Shown one piece after another: positions 1 through 21,700 of a stretch of 64,000 nucleotides of DNA. This DNA comes from Nyssa sinensis (Eukaryota > Streptophyta > Magnoliopsida > Cornales > Nyssaceae): contig VIRR01000568.1 of assembly GCA_008638375.1 (NCBI GenBank), forward strand, positions 124,001-188,000. Reading direction: 5' to 3'. Numbering within the stretch: position 1 is the first letter of the stretch; the number at the start of each line of letters is the position of its first letter. Under the pieces are notes generated by a model. It worked only from the letters and a program-made list of their open reading frames with translations, searched no databases and was not told the origin of the DNA. The position numbers were made by a program, and so were the translations under genes.

Positions 1-1139
1 AAAGTCATGCATTTGCATTTCTTAATAGGTGAAGATCGTCAGGTACTTCTTCTTCCTTCTCCTGTTCTTCTTCTAACTCTGAACTAACTAGGTATTTAAA
101 AACTAACCTTATGAGTTTTCTAACTACTAAAGAAATAAACAATTTTGATATTTTGACATGGTGAAAATCAAATGAGAAGAGTTTTCCTATACTTTCCATC
201 ATGGGCTGTGATCTACTAATACCTCCCGTCTCAATAGTACTATCGGAGTCTGTTTTTAGTACAAGTAACAGGGTACTAGATGAAAGAAAATTCATGTTGG
301 TATTGGACATTTTGAAGGCCCTCATTTGCACGAAAGATTGGGAGAAATCAAGACTTTGCATTCAAAATCGGATGGATGAGGAGACGATGGTAGCTTTCAC
401 AAACTTAGACGTAGATACAGATTTATCACAAATTTCATTGGAATAAATTACTTTTATTATGTATTTAAAAAATCACATTGTAATACAAATGCAAAGAAAA
501 GAATTATATAAGGCTTGATCCTGAAATGGTACGTAAGCAGTCTAATACTTATTATAATATAGATACAGTCACAAAAAAAAATTGTTTGTAATTCATTTTT
601 TATTTTTATTTTAAATAAAATATTGAGCTTTATTTCATTATAGTGCAAAATATTTTAAATCTTATTCTAACATTTTTTAAAAAAAGGTCAACAACATAAA
701 CAATATATATATCGTGTAATCTAAAAAAAATTTGACCAAAAAAAAAAAGACCCAAAAAAAATAATTAAAGAAAAGTAAATATATATATATATATATATAT
801 TAGACTACCTAACATTTAACTACAAGGTAACAACATTAAAGTAAATAAATCTTAATCTAACATTTTTCTAAAAAATAAATTAATTAATTAATCTAACATT
901 TTTATAAAAAAAAAAAAAGAAGTAAATAACTTTAGAAAAATATCATGTAATCTTTTTAAAAAAATTGACAAAAAAATTTTTGAAAAGCCCGTTGCCGGTT
1001 GGGCTATGCCAAGCTGGACCTAATAGTTTCGAAGCTCGACACAACACAGCCCGCTTGATGAATTGAGCTGACATAACATGACTTGATGGTCCAAATATAT
1101 CGAATAAAACAGACCGGAACGACCCATTTGACACCTCTA
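1..1139 (+). mobile_element. hAT element remnant, right-hand part (unit A)
   Basis: The right half of a hAT DNA transposon; its left part lies outside the window. It holds the C-terminal transposase coding region (201-446), then AT-rich non-coding DNA, and ends at 1139 in ...TTTGACACCTCTA, the reverse complement of the common plant hAT terminus TAGAGGTGTCAAA. The 8 bases after it, AATTTTAC (1140-1147), are the presumed right target duplication. The same end and flank recur at 13072 and 59572, so this insertion is shared by units A, C and F. Contains a (TA)n run near 780-800. Confidence 0.75.
201..446 (+). pseudogene. hAT transposase, C-terminal dimerisation region fragment
   Basis: An 81-residue open stretch matching the C-terminal hAT dimerisation region of plant hAT transposases: a PISTVxSES-type motif (here VSIVLSESVFST), then NRVLDERK and the LICTKDW motif, followed by an acidic tail. 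The rest of the transposase is outside the window or degenerate; the stretch at 3-140 matches sequence just before this region in the 12-kb copy. Relative to that copy (12121-12366) it differs at scattered residues. It is a dead fragment, not an independent gene. Confidence 0.7.
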
Positions 1140-2087
1140 AATTTTACTATTCGGTGCTCATGGGCATTGAAATAGATTTCAAGAAGATGGTGATTGAGTT
1201 TCCTGGTCAAGTTTAGATGAAGTGGGCTGTTCAGAAACTCAAAAAGTAGAATGTGCTGAGGATAAAAATTGTATATATTTTGACTGAATGTATTCATTGG
1301 ATTTACACACATATGTATGTATGTATATGCACGGGCAGATCAAGGGGTCAGAAATTTTAAAATTTCAACTTCTGTATTCTAATTCTGCTAAAAAAATTGA
1401 AAAATTAGGAATTGAGCACCCAAAATTTGTTGAATTTCATAAAATTTCTCTCAACTTTCTAATGTATACATTTTCCCCAGTGCATTACTGAAATTATAAT
1501 TGGATATCATCCAATTTATTGTATGTGGACAAGAACAACAACAAAACAAAGAAAGATCAATTCAAATTCATATATATCATTTTGCAGTGTAATATTGATT
1601 TTTTTAATTGAAAAAGTAAATGCTATATTATTCAAGATTTAAATTCAAAAATACTGTTTATATAATGTGATACTCTCTCATTAATTATCCATCACACAAT
1701 TAATGTGATGAACCACCAAATGTTGTCAAATCCTTTAGTCTGTTCTCGATTGCAATGTACCAAGATCAATGAATACGAGGTCCTTTTTTAGGTCAATTTT
1801 TTTTTCTTTTTTGTTGTTGCTCTCAAGAAGAAAATCAAAATCATGAAAGAAAACACGAGTGTCTAATTTATTATAAATCAATACTTCTTTCTGAACTAGA
1901 TAGAGGGAACATCCACTATGCAATGCATATTTATTTATTTTTATCAGTCACATGATATTCACGTGATTACATAAGTGACAAGACAAGTAACTAGATAAGA
2001 GCAAGTTTCTCTTATCTAGTTTGGAGCCACTCTTTTTATTATACGCTGGACTAGCGCAACAAAACGAAGAAAGACTAATTCAAAAAC
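1140..2087. other. Chitinase A 3' flank, no gene
   Basis: AT-rich DNA downstream of chitinase A (the gene is on the minus strand). It is closely repeated at 13073-14028 and 59573-60409, so it belongs to the A/C/F-type duplication unit. The part nearest the gene, from about 1490, is also shared with units B and E (from about 6676 and 53137). Short open frames here are not conserved between copies in length and are not supported as genes. Confidence 0.7.
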
Positions 2088-3080
<993 letters not shown>

Positions 3081-3411
3081 CTATTGACTTGGAAAATTTA
3101 ACCAACCAGGCTCTTCCGGCCCAACTATTGTCGTTTGAGTAAACTATGTTAAAATGGGGTTTTCCAAAAGTTCATTACATATAAGCAGTGGCTCTCCATT
3201 TCTTCGAAGAAGTTTTGACAAATTAAACAAAGCTGGCACTCCCATGTGACACTTCCACGTCAGTCAAGGTTTGAGACACCTTGTATAAAAAAAATTATTG
3301 TATAATTTTGAATTATTGGTCTCCATTATTCTGAAGTGTTACGTATATAACATTTATTTTTAGAAAATAAAAAAAAATTAACTTTTACGTTATGACCATG
3401 GACTTGGTCAA

Positions 3412-3866
3412 TGTTGAATTTAAAATATTATACCAATTGCCTAATCAAAATAGTGATGCAAGATGATAAAAAAAAACGTAAACAAGCAAAAGAAATTCAA
3501 AGTTAATTGCTATCTCGTAAACCGTGTAACTATAATCTTATCGAAGAAGAAAATTCTCACACCTTACATGCATACTGTTTTTGACTTTCTTTTGTTAAGA
3601 GGCCTGTCACGGAACACACTTTCTTCTTGGTTTTTTTCCTTGCGGCTTGCGGCACACAGCACACTTGTATATATGTATAAAAGTCATATAAAGTTTAACT
3701 TTAATATAATTAAGACTTCTAATCCTATTTAAATTAATAATACCATTGTCAGTATGATAAAAACTCCTATCTGCATTAGAATAAAACAAATCAAATCCTA
3801 CCACTACCATGACTCAACATTAAAAGTCATACTAAAGATATAGTAACTTGGTTTAATTAGCTCACA
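3412..3866 (-). repeat. Copia 3' LTR (unit A)
   Basis: A 455-bp LTR with TG...CA ends (plus-strand TGTTGAATTT to AGCTCACA). It is collinear with the LTR at 18282-18754 and with the shortened one at 22888-23222. Confidence 0.8.
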
Positions 3867-5143
3867 TTTTCACCTTTAAACCAAGGTCTTCAAGCTTTAC
3901 CAAGCCAAGTAATCTCTTCAACTTCAAAAAAGAATTTATTTGAAGCGACTTTGTAAAAATATCTGCAACTTGTTGTTCAGAATGACAAAATTCAAGTTCG
4001 ATCTCTATGTCATTCACCAAGTTACGAATGAAATGAAACTTGATATCAATGTGCTTGCTTCTCCCATGAAAAATTGGATTCTTCAAATGGTTGACTTGTT
4101 ATCACAAAATATTGTTGGAGATCCATCATTCTTGTATTTTAGAACACCAAGCATCCGTCGTAACCAAATTGCTTGAGTAGCAGTATTTCCTACTACAATG
4201 TACTCTGCCTCTACTGTTGAAAGAGCAACAACTTGCTACTTTTTAGAAAACCAAGAAAATACACCAGAACGAAGATGAAAGATATATCCTGAAGTACTCT
4301 TTCACATCTTAGTATTACCTGTCCAATTACTATTTGTATATCCAACAAGTTCCAAACTGTTAGAGGATGAGTAAAAAATACCATCACTTTGCGTACCTCG
4401 AACGTATCCAAAAATTCGTTTAGCAGCTTGCAAGTGAGATTAATGTAGAGTCTCCATAAATCTGTTAATCAACTCAACACCAAACACAATATCTGGCCTA
4501 CTAGAAGTCAAATAACCCAAACTTCCTACCAACCTTTTAAAGTAGGTTGGATTAACAAAATCACATGTCCCATCTCTCCCCAACTTCAACCTGTCCTCAA
4601 CTGGAGTTAAAATTGGATTGAACTTGTCCATCTTGAACATTTTCAAAATATCACTGACATACTTTTTCTGTGAAATAAAAATTTCAACATATGTTTGAAC
4701 AACTTCAATGCCAAAAAAATAAGACACCAGTCCCATATCTGTCTTCTCAAAGTGAGCTATCATAACTTTTTTGAATTCTGAAATCAACTTTTAATTATTG
4801 CCAGTAAATATCAAATTGTCAACACATAAGCACACAATAAGAATATCACTATGAGAATTAGATTTGACATATAAAGTATGCTCATAAGGACATCTCTCAA
4901 AACCATGCTCAACAAAATATGAGTCAATGCGTGTATACCACGCTCTAGGCACTTACTTCAATCCATACAAGGCCTTATTCAATCTAAAAACTTTATTTTC
5001 ATGCCCTTTATCACATAGCCTACTGGTTGCTCAACATAAACTTCTTCTTTAAGTACAGCATTTAAGAAAGCAGATTTAATATCCATTTGAAAAATTCTCC
5101 AATCATTTTGAGCAGCAAGAGAAACAAACATACGAACTGTATC
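3867..5143 (-). pseudogene. Copia pol fragment: RT C-terminus and RNase H
   Basis: Broken minus-strand coding pieces. 4440-4787 carries the RT segment with MIAHFEKTDMG, a YFFGIEV-type motif and the GSLGYLTSSRPDI block that precedes RNase H. 4211-4411 carries part of RNase H in a shifted frame, and 3862-4086 the C-terminal RNase H with SKHIDIKFHFIR and the VADIFTKSL motif. Upstream sequence at about 4800-5140 still encodes the fingers/palm region but is interrupted by stops. Several frameshifts make it non-functional. Confidence 0.8.
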
Positions 5144-7295
5144 AAATTAAATTTACTTATATTTATTTACTTATATTTCTTTTCAGTATTTTATTTTTGA
5201 AATATTTCGAAGAGATTTGTTTAGCATTTGAAATAAGACAACAAACATACATGTTATATTTGGTAACAAGAAGTGAATGCCACGTTTTTTTTTTTTTTTT
5301 TATGTTATTCAAACAATAACTACAATTATCCCCCAACTCAATTTATATACATGTTCCTTCAATTATATTCATTGGGATCTTTAATTATTTACCATCATAA
5401 AAAATTAGTGTTATTTAAATAGTGTTAAAAAAACTTACATTTAGAAATAATAATTTGACCTGTTTTGTCAGAAATTTATTCCATCCCTAATGGGATGAAT
5501 ATGGAGTTAATATAGATAGAATTGAAATAAGTTTTTTAAAACTCATTCAAGTTTGGAGCAGGATCGAGAGATGGTTATCCTGACCTTGTCCTGTTTATAT
5601 ATTAAAATTTTTTAATCTCTAAAATATACTATTTTTATCAATAAATCATACTAAATAAAATAAATCTTTAGCTTTCTTGTGCTAAACTTATAATATTTTT
5701 CTGTAGTGTTGATTATTTTTTATAATAAATTTTTAATTTATTTAACAAAAAAATAAGTTATAACTTATTTATAAAAAAATTAGAATTGGAGTCGGGAAAT
5801 ATAAATAAAATTGAAATAAGAATAAATCAGTAAACAAGATGATATCACAGCCAATAAATATAAATGAGACTAAGAAAAAAGCATCGGTCCCATTACTATT
5901 CGCCATTCCTACGCGCATCTACTGTTTTGTTAGATCCAACATGGAGGCATTCGTTTAGTCCTAATGGGCCCATTAGTAGTGCATAAGGGCTTAAGTCCTT
6001 AAACTAGTTTTGCCAAAGCCTCAGGCTATTGCCATCCTATTCATAGCCGAAATCTAGCTCACTAATTACAACAAGGCTACATTTGTGGCCTGTTGTCAGT
6101 GGGATATGCTTTTCACATCATTATTGATAGACTAATGATATATTATCCAAACTTTTGAGTTCATAAAGTATTGCTCAAATTATATGTCAGTCTCTCAATA
6201 ATTATCCATTACTTAGGTGATATGATAACTAATCGCCTAAGGCTAATCACATCAACTAGATAATATTTTTTTATCCAAATCTTACATATAATTATTTAAT
6301 GATTTTTTTGGGTTATAGTTTCAACAATCATATGAACAATTACGTCTATAATAATGTATTATACATATATATATATATATGATTTATCATCTAATTATTA
6401 AAATTATTAAAATCTATTCATCTAATAATATCTCAAATCTTACGCGATGCGAGATTACTTATATTAACAAAAAAGTATACATAACATAAATAAAGTTTTA
6501 AATACTATGTGTATCTATGAGACTATTTAGACAATATCTTTTGAACCAAGATTTCAAACAATATAACACTACTCTAATATAAAAGCACATTTGATTTCTT
6601 TGCCCAAGGAAAAGCCAAATTTTTATCAGTATCCAATTTTTCAAGGAAAAAGTCCAAGTCAACCATTTATGTACATTAATGAAATTATAATTATCCAATT
6701 TATTGTATGTGGACTAGAACAACAAAACAAAGAAAGATCAATTCAAATTCATATATATCATTTCACAGTGTAATATTAATTTTTTTAATAAAATAAAATA
6801 AATATTGTATTATTCAAGATTGAAATTCAAAAAATACTGTTTATATAATGTGATAGTCTCTCATTAACCATCCATCATGCAATTAATGTGATCAACCACT
6901 AAATGTTATCAAATCATTTAGTTTGTCCCTGAGTCTAATTCATCAGGATCAATAAATACGAGCTCATTTTTTTAGATCAATTTTTTTTTTTTGTTGCTCT
7001 CAAGAAGAAAATCAAAGAAGTGAAATGAAATACGAGTGTCTAATTTATTATAAATCAATACTTATCGCCAAACTAGGTTAAGGGACATCTACTTATCTAA
7101 ATAACAGTCTTAACTACAATTTATCATATATGTAATGCATATTTATTTATTTTTATTAGTCACATGATATTCACGTGATTACATAAGTGACAGACAAAAC
7201 CAGATAAGAGAAGATTTCTCTTATCTAATTTGGAATCACTATTTTTATTATACCTAGACTAGAGCAACAAAACAAAGAAAGATTAATTCAAAAAT
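5144..7295. other. Chitinase B 3' flank, duplicated at 51.6-53.75 kb
   Basis: AT-rich DNA downstream of chitinase B with no convincing gene. The whole stretch is repeated collinearly at about 51640-53754. The part from about 6060 onward is almost identical in the two copies, whereas 5150-5930 shows frequent differences. A 66-codon open frame (6498-6698, minus) is identical to 52959-53159 but reflects DNA identity rather than coding selection. An A-rich/T-rich low-complexity patch lies near 5285. Confidence 0.7.
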
Positions 7296-10165
<2,870 letters not shown>

Positions 10166-12696
10166 AAAATATTAATTAGTATTATTAATTAATTAGTATT
10201 ATTGTTTAATTGTTATTATTATTAGTATTATTTTAAATTGTTATTGTTTAATCACATTAAATTTGAAATGGGACTCTATTGAAAATGTTAATCTAGAAAA
10301 CTTTAACTATGGTGAATGTATTGAATTTGATGATAAATAAGAACAATCTTCTGCCGATACTAGTGTCCTTACACTAAGCGATGTCACATCTAGTCATACT
10401 CCTAGGAGGCTAGGCTTAAAAAATCCCGCACATCGAGAGTGTGAGCTCATTTTACCTTAGAATAATTAACAATTAATAACCAAATAAAAGAACGGGTTGT
10501 TTGCAAATATTGTAAGACCAATTATACATGTAAAAATAGTAGTGACGCATGCCATCTTAATAGACATATAAAAAATTGTTTAGAAAAATATGGCATTAAT
10601 GATCGTAGATAAGTACAACTTAGTCAAAGTAGGAGTAATAGTAATAGTGGTGCCGTGAAAAATTGGACATAACAATGTAAGGGATGACATTGCTAGATAT
10701 ATAACTCTTAGGGAGCAACCTTTACTTTTTAGGGAGGATATTTATTTTCAAAATTTAATGCATGATTATATGCAACCTGGTCATAAAGTAGTTTCTAGAA
10801 ATACTATTAGAAAAGATTGTATGAAAAGTTTTAAAAATTTTAAAAATGATTTAATTACTGAACTTTCTTCTTTTAATGCATCTATTTTTTGCACATCTAA
10901 TTTATGGAGTGGGAGGAATAATGAAAATTATTGTTGTGTGATTGCATATTATATTAACAATAATTGGATTTTAAATAAAAAAATTATGGCATTCCGTAGC
11001 ATGGATCATCCTCATAATGCTAGTAATATATTTATTTGTATTATGAATGTTTATAGAAAATATGGGGTTCAAAATAAAAATTTTAGCATTACTTTTGATA
11101 ATGCTACTACTAATACTACTCCTATTGACATGTTTAAACATATTTTATGATCACCATTTGGTGGTGTTTTTTTTTTTCATGATAGATGTGTTTGTCATAT
11201 AATTAATTTAATGGTGCAAGATGGCTTGCAATTAGTTGATGTCGAAGTAGAAAAAATTAGAATAGCAATTTTTTAGATTTTTGATTCAAATTTTAGAGCT
11301 TGTGAATTTAAAATTTTATGAAGAAGTTGTAATTTAAAACCAAAAAAATTTAAAGCAAATGTTACAACTCATTAGAACTCGACATATATTATGCTCGAGT
11401 CTTCCAAGAAATATGACCAAGTAATTACTGATTTTTATAATGAGAAACGTGTCAATTACATTTTAACTACTCTAAATTGTGCCTTAACTTTTATATTTAA
11501 ATTATTTTTAGAAATTTTTTATACTACAATAAATAATTATTCGGGTGTTTATTATCTCATTTCTTGTATTCTCTTGTCCGAATTATATAATATTTTTTAT
11601 ACTTTTGCAATACATAGGAAAAATGAGAATTTTAAATATATATGTGCAGTAATGGAAGAAAAATCTTAAAAATATAGGGAAGAATTACCTCCGAATTTTA
11701 CTTTAACTGCAGTAATGGATCCAAGAATAAAAATGACTTGTGTAGAGTATTTTATTCATTTTATTGATGGAATAATAGAAAATTTAAATTGTCAATTCAG
11801 AATTACTAATGAACAAATAAAAAGTTTATTATACGATGTATTTAAAAAATATGTAATAAAATATTGGAATAATGAAACTGAAAATTTTGTTTCCACTTTT
11901 TCTTCTAACGTTTTGAGTAAAAGTCATGCATTTGCATTTCTTAATAGGACAAGATGGTCGGGTACTTCTTCTTCCTTCTCCTCTTCTTCTTTTAACTCTG
12001 AACTAACTAGGTATTTTAAAAACTAACCGTACGAGTTTTCTAACTGCTAAAGAAGTAAACAATTTCGATATTTTGACATAGTGAAAATCAAATGAGAAGA
12101 GTTTTCCTATACTTTCCATCATGGTATGTGATCTACTAATACCTCCCATCTCAACAGTAGTATCGGAGTCTGCTTTGAGTACAGGTAACAGAGTACTAGA
12201 TGAAAGAAAATTCATGTTTGTATCGGACATTTTGGAGACCCTCATTTGCACAAAAGATTGGGAGAAATCAAGACTTCGTATTCAAAATCGGATGGATGAG
12301 GAGACGATGGTAGCTTTCGCAAACTTAGACGTAGATATAGATTTATCACAAATTTCATTGGAATAAATTACTTTTATTTTGTATTTAAAAAATCACATTG
12401 TAATACAAATGTAAAGAAAAGAATTATGTAAGGCTTGATCCTAAAATGGTAGCAGTCTAATACTTATTATAATATAGATACAGTCACAAAAAAAAATTGT
12501 TTGTAATTCATTTTTATTTTTATTTTCAATAAAATATTGAGCTTTATTTTCATTATAGTGCAAAATATTTTAAATCTTATTCTAACATTTTTTTTAAAAA
12601 GATAAATAACTTCAAATATATATATATATATATATCATGTAATCTTAAAAAAAAATTGACCAAAAAAAAAGACCTGAAAAAAAATTTAAAGAAAAG

Positions 12697-12739
<43 letters not shown>

Positions 12740-13072
12740 CTACCTAACATTGAACTACAAGGTAACAACATTAAAGTAAATAAATCTTAATCTAACATTT
12801 TTCTAAAAAAATAAATAAATTAATTAATCTAACATTTTTTTATAAAAAAAAAAGTAAATAACTTTAAAAAATATATCATGTAATCTTTTTAAAAAAATTG
12901 ACAAAATTTTTTTGGAAAAGTCCGTCGCCGGTCGAGCTATGCCAAGCTGGACCTAATAGTTTCGAAGCTCAACACAACACAGCCCGTTTGATGAACTGAG
13001 CTGACATAACATGACTTGATGGTCCAAATATACTGAATAAAACAGACCGGACCGACCCGTTTGACACCTCTA
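10166..13072 (+). mobile_element. hAT element remnant (unit C), largely autonomous-type
   Basis: A hAT transposon with most of a transposase coding region (10494-12366) but no left terminus. The right end is at 13072 (...TTTGACACCTCTA), followed by AATTTTAC (13073-13080), the same site as in units A and F. AT microsatellites sit at about 12615-12635 and 12700-12735. Numerous stops make it inactive. Confidence 0.75.
10494..12366 (+). pseudogene. hAT transposase (BED finger, RNase H-like core, dimerisation region)
   Basis: A degenerate transposase read in pieces. A BED-type zinc finger at 10494-10590 has CKYC, then HLNRH and a final Cys. 10758-11150 has the N-terminal catalytic region (TSNLWSGRNN..., FSITFDNATTN, which corresponds to the conserved D-N-A motif). 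11391-11669 and 11715-12026 carry the middle, including AVMDPRIK and the DUF4413-like segment. 12121-12366 is the C-terminal dimerisation region with LSTGNRVLDERK and LICTKDW. Stops and frame changes at about 10610, 11150, 11275, 11668 and 12026 separate the pieces. It is a clear family member that cannot be translated as one protein. Confidence 0.8.
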
Positions 13073-14028
13073 AATTTTACTATTCGGTGCTCATGGGCAT
13101 TGAAATAGATTTCAAGAAGATGGTGATTGAGTTTCCTGGTCAAGTTTAGATGAAGTGGGCTGTTCAGAAACTCAAAAAGTAGAATGTGTTGAGGATAAAA
13201 ATTGTATATATTTTGACTGAATGTATTCATTGGATTTACACACATATGTATGTATGTATGTATATGCACGGGCAGATCAAGGGGTCAAAAATTTTAAAAT
13301 TTCAACTTCTGTATTCTAATTCTGCTAAAAAAAATTGAAAAATTAGGAATTGAGCTCCCAAAATTTGTTGAATTTCATAAAATTTCTCTCAAATTTCTAA
13401 TGTATACATTTTCCCCAGTGCATTAATGAAATTATAATTGGATATTATCCAATTGATTGTATGTGGACAAGAACAACAACAAAACAGAGAAAGATTAATT
13501 CAAATTCAAATATATCATTTCGCAGTGTAATATTGATTTATTTTTAATAGAAAAAGTAAATGCTATATTATTCAAGATTTAAATTAAAAAATACTGTTTA
13601 TATAATGTGATACTCTCTCATTAATTATCCATCACACAATTAATGTGATGAACCACCAAATGTTATCAAATCATTTAGTCTGTTCTCGATTGCAATGTAC
13701 CAAGATCAATGAATACGAGGTCCTTTTTTAGGTCAATTTTTTTTTTCTTTTTTGTTGTTGCTCTCAAGAAGAAAATCAAAATCATGAAAGAAAACACGAG
13801 TGTCTAATTTATTATAAATCAATACTTATTTCTGAACTACATAGAGGGAACATCCACTATGCAATGCATATTTATTTATTTTTATCAGTCACATGATATT
13901 CACGTGATTACATAAGTGACAAGACAAGTAACTAGATAAGAGCAAGTTTCTTTTATCTAGTTTGGAGCCACTCTTTTTATTATACGCTGGACTAGCGCAA
14001 CAAAACGAAGAAAGACTAATTCAAAAAC
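13073..14028. other. Chitinase C 3' flank, no gene
   Basis: Nearly identical to the A flank (1140-2087) and similar to the F flank (59573-60409). Only short unsupported open frames. Confidence 0.7.
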
Positions 14029-14031
14029 TTA

Positions 14032-17974
<3,943 letters not shown>

Positions 17975-18281
17975 CTATTGACTTGGAAAATTTAACCAAC
18001 CAGGCTCTTTCAGCCCAACTATTGTCGTTTGAGTAAACTATGTTAAAATGGGGTTTTCCAAAGTTCATTATTTCCAAAAGAAGTTTTGACAAATTAAACA
18101 AAGCTGGCACTTCCATGTGACAGTTCCACGTCAGTCAAGGTTTGAGACACCTTGTATAAAAAAAAATTATTGTATAATTTTGAATTATTGGCATCCATTA
18201 TTCTGAACTGTTAAGTGTATAACATTTATTTTTAGAAAAGAAAAAAATTAACTTTTACGTTATGACCATGGACTTGGTCAA

Positions 18282-18754
18282 TGTTGAATTTAAAATGTTA
18301 TACCAATTGCCTAATCAAAATAGTGATGCAAGAGGAGAAAAAAAAAAAGCTTAAACAAACAAAAGAAATTCAAAGTTAATTGATATCTCGTAAACCGTGT
18401 AACTATAATCTTATTGAAGAAGAAAATTCTCACACCTCACATACATACTGTTTTTGACTTTTTGTTGAGAGGCCTGTCATGGAACACACTTTCTTCACGG
18501 TTTTTTTTTTTCTTGCGGCTTGTGGCACACAGCACACTTACATATATATATATATATATATATAAATAAAGTTATATAAAATTTAACTTTAAAATATTTA
18601 GAACTTCTAATCCTATTTAAATTAATAATATCATTGTCAGTAAGATAAAGGCTCTTAATCTCATTAGGATAAAACAAATCAAATCCTACCACTATCATGA
18701 ATCAACATTAAAAGTCATACTAAAGATATAGTAACTTGGTTTAATTGGCTCACA
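18282..18754 (-). repeat. Copia 3' LTR (unit C)
   Basis: A 473-bp LTR, plus-strand TGTTGAATTT to GGCTCACA, with an internal (TA)n run at about 18543-18563. The RNase H stop codon (18750-18752) lies at the LTR edge. Confidence 0.85.
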
Positions 18755-21700
18755 TTACCTCCTTTAAACCAAAATCTTCAAGCTTCACCATGCCAAGTAA
18801 TCTCTTCAACTTAAAAAAATAATTTATTTTAAGCGATTTTGTAAAAATATTTGTAACTTGTCCTTCAGAAGGACAAAATTTAAGTTGGATTTTCATGTCA
18901 TTCACCAAGTCATGAATGAAGTGAAACTTGATATCAATATACTTGCTTTTTCCATGAAAAATTAGATTCTTCATCAATGCAATGACTGACTTGTTATAAC
19001 AAAATATTGTTGCAGGTCCATCCTGCTTGTATTTTAGAACACTAAGCATCCGTCGTAACAAAATTGCTTGAGTAGCAGTATTTCCTACTACAATATACTC
19101 TGCATCTACTATTGAAAGAGCAAGAACTTGCTACTTTCTAAAAGACCAAGAAAATACACCAGAACCAAGATAAAAGACATATCCCGAAGTACTCTTTTGT
19201 AGCTCAGTATCACCTGTCCAATCACTATCTGTATATCCAACAAGTTCCAAACTGTTAGAGGATGGGTAAAAAATATCATCACTTTGCATACCTCGAACAT
19301 ATCGCAAAATTCGTTTAGCAGCTTGGAAGTGAGACTGATGTGGAATCTCCATAAATTTATTAATCAACCCAACACCAAATACAATATCTGACCTACTAGA
19401 AGTTAAATATCTCAAACTTCCTACCAACCTTTTAAAGTAGGTTAGATTAACAAGATCACATGTACCATCTCTCACCAACTTCAACCTGTTCTCAACTGGA
19501 GTCAAAATTGGATTGGACTTGTCCATCTTGAACATTTTCAAAATATCACTAGTATACTTTTTCTGTAAAATAAAAATTTCACCATCTGTTTGAATAACTT
19601 CAATGCCAAGAAAATAAGACATTAGTCTCATATCTGTCATCTCAAAGTGAGCTATCATAACCTCCCTGAATTCTAAAATCAACTTTTGATTATTGCCAGT
19701 AAATATCAAATTGTCAACATATAAGCACACAATAAGAATATCACTATGAGAATTAGAATTGACATATAAAGTATGCTCATAAGGACATCTCTCAAAACCA
19801 TGCTCAACAAAATATGAGTCAATACGTGTATACCACGCTCTAGGCACTTGCTTCAATCCATACAAAGCCTTATTCAATCTAAAAACTTTGTTCTCATGCC
19901 CTTTATCACATAATCTGCTGGTTGCTCAACATAAACCTCTTCTTTAAGTACACCATTTGAGAAAGCAGATTTAATATCCATTTGAAAAATTCTCCAATTA
20001 TTTTGAGCAGCAAGAGAAACAAACATACGAACTGTATCAAGTCTAGCAACAGGAGTAAACATCTTAAAATAATCAATACCTGACTTTTGTTTATAACCCT
20101 TAGCCACTAATCTTGCTTTAAAGCTATTTACCTCACCATTGGGCCTGTACTTTGTCTTGTACACTCACTTCACACCAATTGGTTTCTTACCACTAGGAAG
20201 AATAGTAAGTTGCCATGTGTTATTCTTCTCAATTGCATGGATCTCATCATCCATGATTTTTATTCAATGATCATCACGAGAGGCTTCTTTAAAAGTCACT
20301 AGATCACAATTTAAAAATAAAACAAAATTCATCAAATTTTCATTAGTTGGTTCATTATCACTACCAATAACATAATCCTGTAAGCGAGCAGGCATGTGGC
20401 GCTGACATTAAGGACACCTGGAGGACTCTACATGAGATGATGACACATCTGAAGATGGAAGATCACTAATCTGAGGCTCACTTTGTATTTCAATCTGCGG
20501 ATCTGTATTATTAAAAGTCAAAGTTGGTTGAATTTGATCATTTTGAGACCAATCTCAAACTCCTTGCTCATCAAAAGTCACATCACGATTGATAATCGTC
20601 TTTTCTGTTATTGGATTATACAACTTGTAGGCCTTTGACAATTGACTGTAACCAATGAAAATACACTTGTCACCTCTATCATCAAATTTATTTCTAAGAT
20701 AATCTAGTACATGAGCATATACAATGCATCCAAACACCCTTAGTTGTTTAATGACAGGCTTTTGTCTACTCCAAGCTTCCTGCGGCGTTTTGTTAGAAAC
20801 ACTTCTAGTATGACATATATTCAAAACATAAATAGCACAAGCAACCACTTCAGCCCAAAATCTTTTAGGCAAATTTTTAAATTTCAACATGCATCTAACC
20901 ATATCCATAACAGTTCTATTCTTTCTTTCTGCCACTCCATTTTGCTGTGGAGTATATCTAGCAGTCAACTGATGCCTAATACCATGTTTTTTCAAAAAAA
21001 AATCATCACAAACAAGATATTTTATACCCCTATCAGTTCTCAAAGTTTTAATTTAAAATCCACTTCACTTTTCAACATAGGCCTTGAATTTTTTAAAAGT
21101 ATCACGAGTATCGGATTTATGTTGCAAAAAATAAACCCATACTTTTTTACTAAAATCATTAATGAATGCAATAAAGTACCTACTGCCACCATTAGAAGGT
21201 ACCTCAACTAAACACAAATCTGAGTGTATTAATTCCAAAGGCCTCTTGGCTCTCCATGAATGTTCTGTAGGAAAAACATCTTTATGTTTCTTTCCCATAA
21301 CATAAGTTTCACAAACTTTATTTAGGATATCAATAGCAGGCAAACCAGAAACCCAATATTTTATAGTAAAAAAATTAAGACTGCCAAAATTCACATGCCC
21401 AAAACACATATGCAATAACCAACTATCATCATCAATCATAGAACTAAAGTAAGGTAAATTCTTACATTTAATACTCAATGAAAATAAAAGATTTGGAGTC
21501 ATTTTACCTTTGCTATTAGCCCCATATGATCATCATTGATTGTGCAAACTTCATGTTGGATTCGCATATCATAACCTTTCTCTGAAAGCTGTCCCATACT
21601 CAACAAACTTTGTTGCAGACCTGGTACATAAAACACATCTGAATATACTTGTGAGACTCATTTTTTAATTTGATTGTTATTCTGCCTTTACCCATCACAG

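Larger units (their letters stand above)
3412..5143 (-). mobile_element. Truncated Ty1-copia retrotransposon (unit A)
   Basis: The 3' half of a minus-strand copia element. The 3' LTR is 3412-3866, starting TGTTGAATTT after the flank GTCAA (3407-3411) and ending CTCACA. A purine-rich tract (plus strand TTTTCACCTTTAAACC) follows, then RNase H and the C-terminal half of reverse transcriptase. Sequence and insertion site match the 18-23 kb copy, including the GTCAA flank, so both descend from one insertion. Homology stops at about 5143 inside RT, where unit B flank begins, which marks a deletion or recombination junction. Confidence 0.85.

Noticed and set aside
6498..6698. 66-codon frame identical at 52959-53159
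   Set aside because: The identity extends well beyond the frame and reflects recent duplication or conversion; composition is typical of AT-rich intergenic DNA.
20744..21211. 155-codon plus-strand frame, and a similar one at 21906-22241
   Set aside because: Antisense shadows of copia integrase and gag coding sequence.
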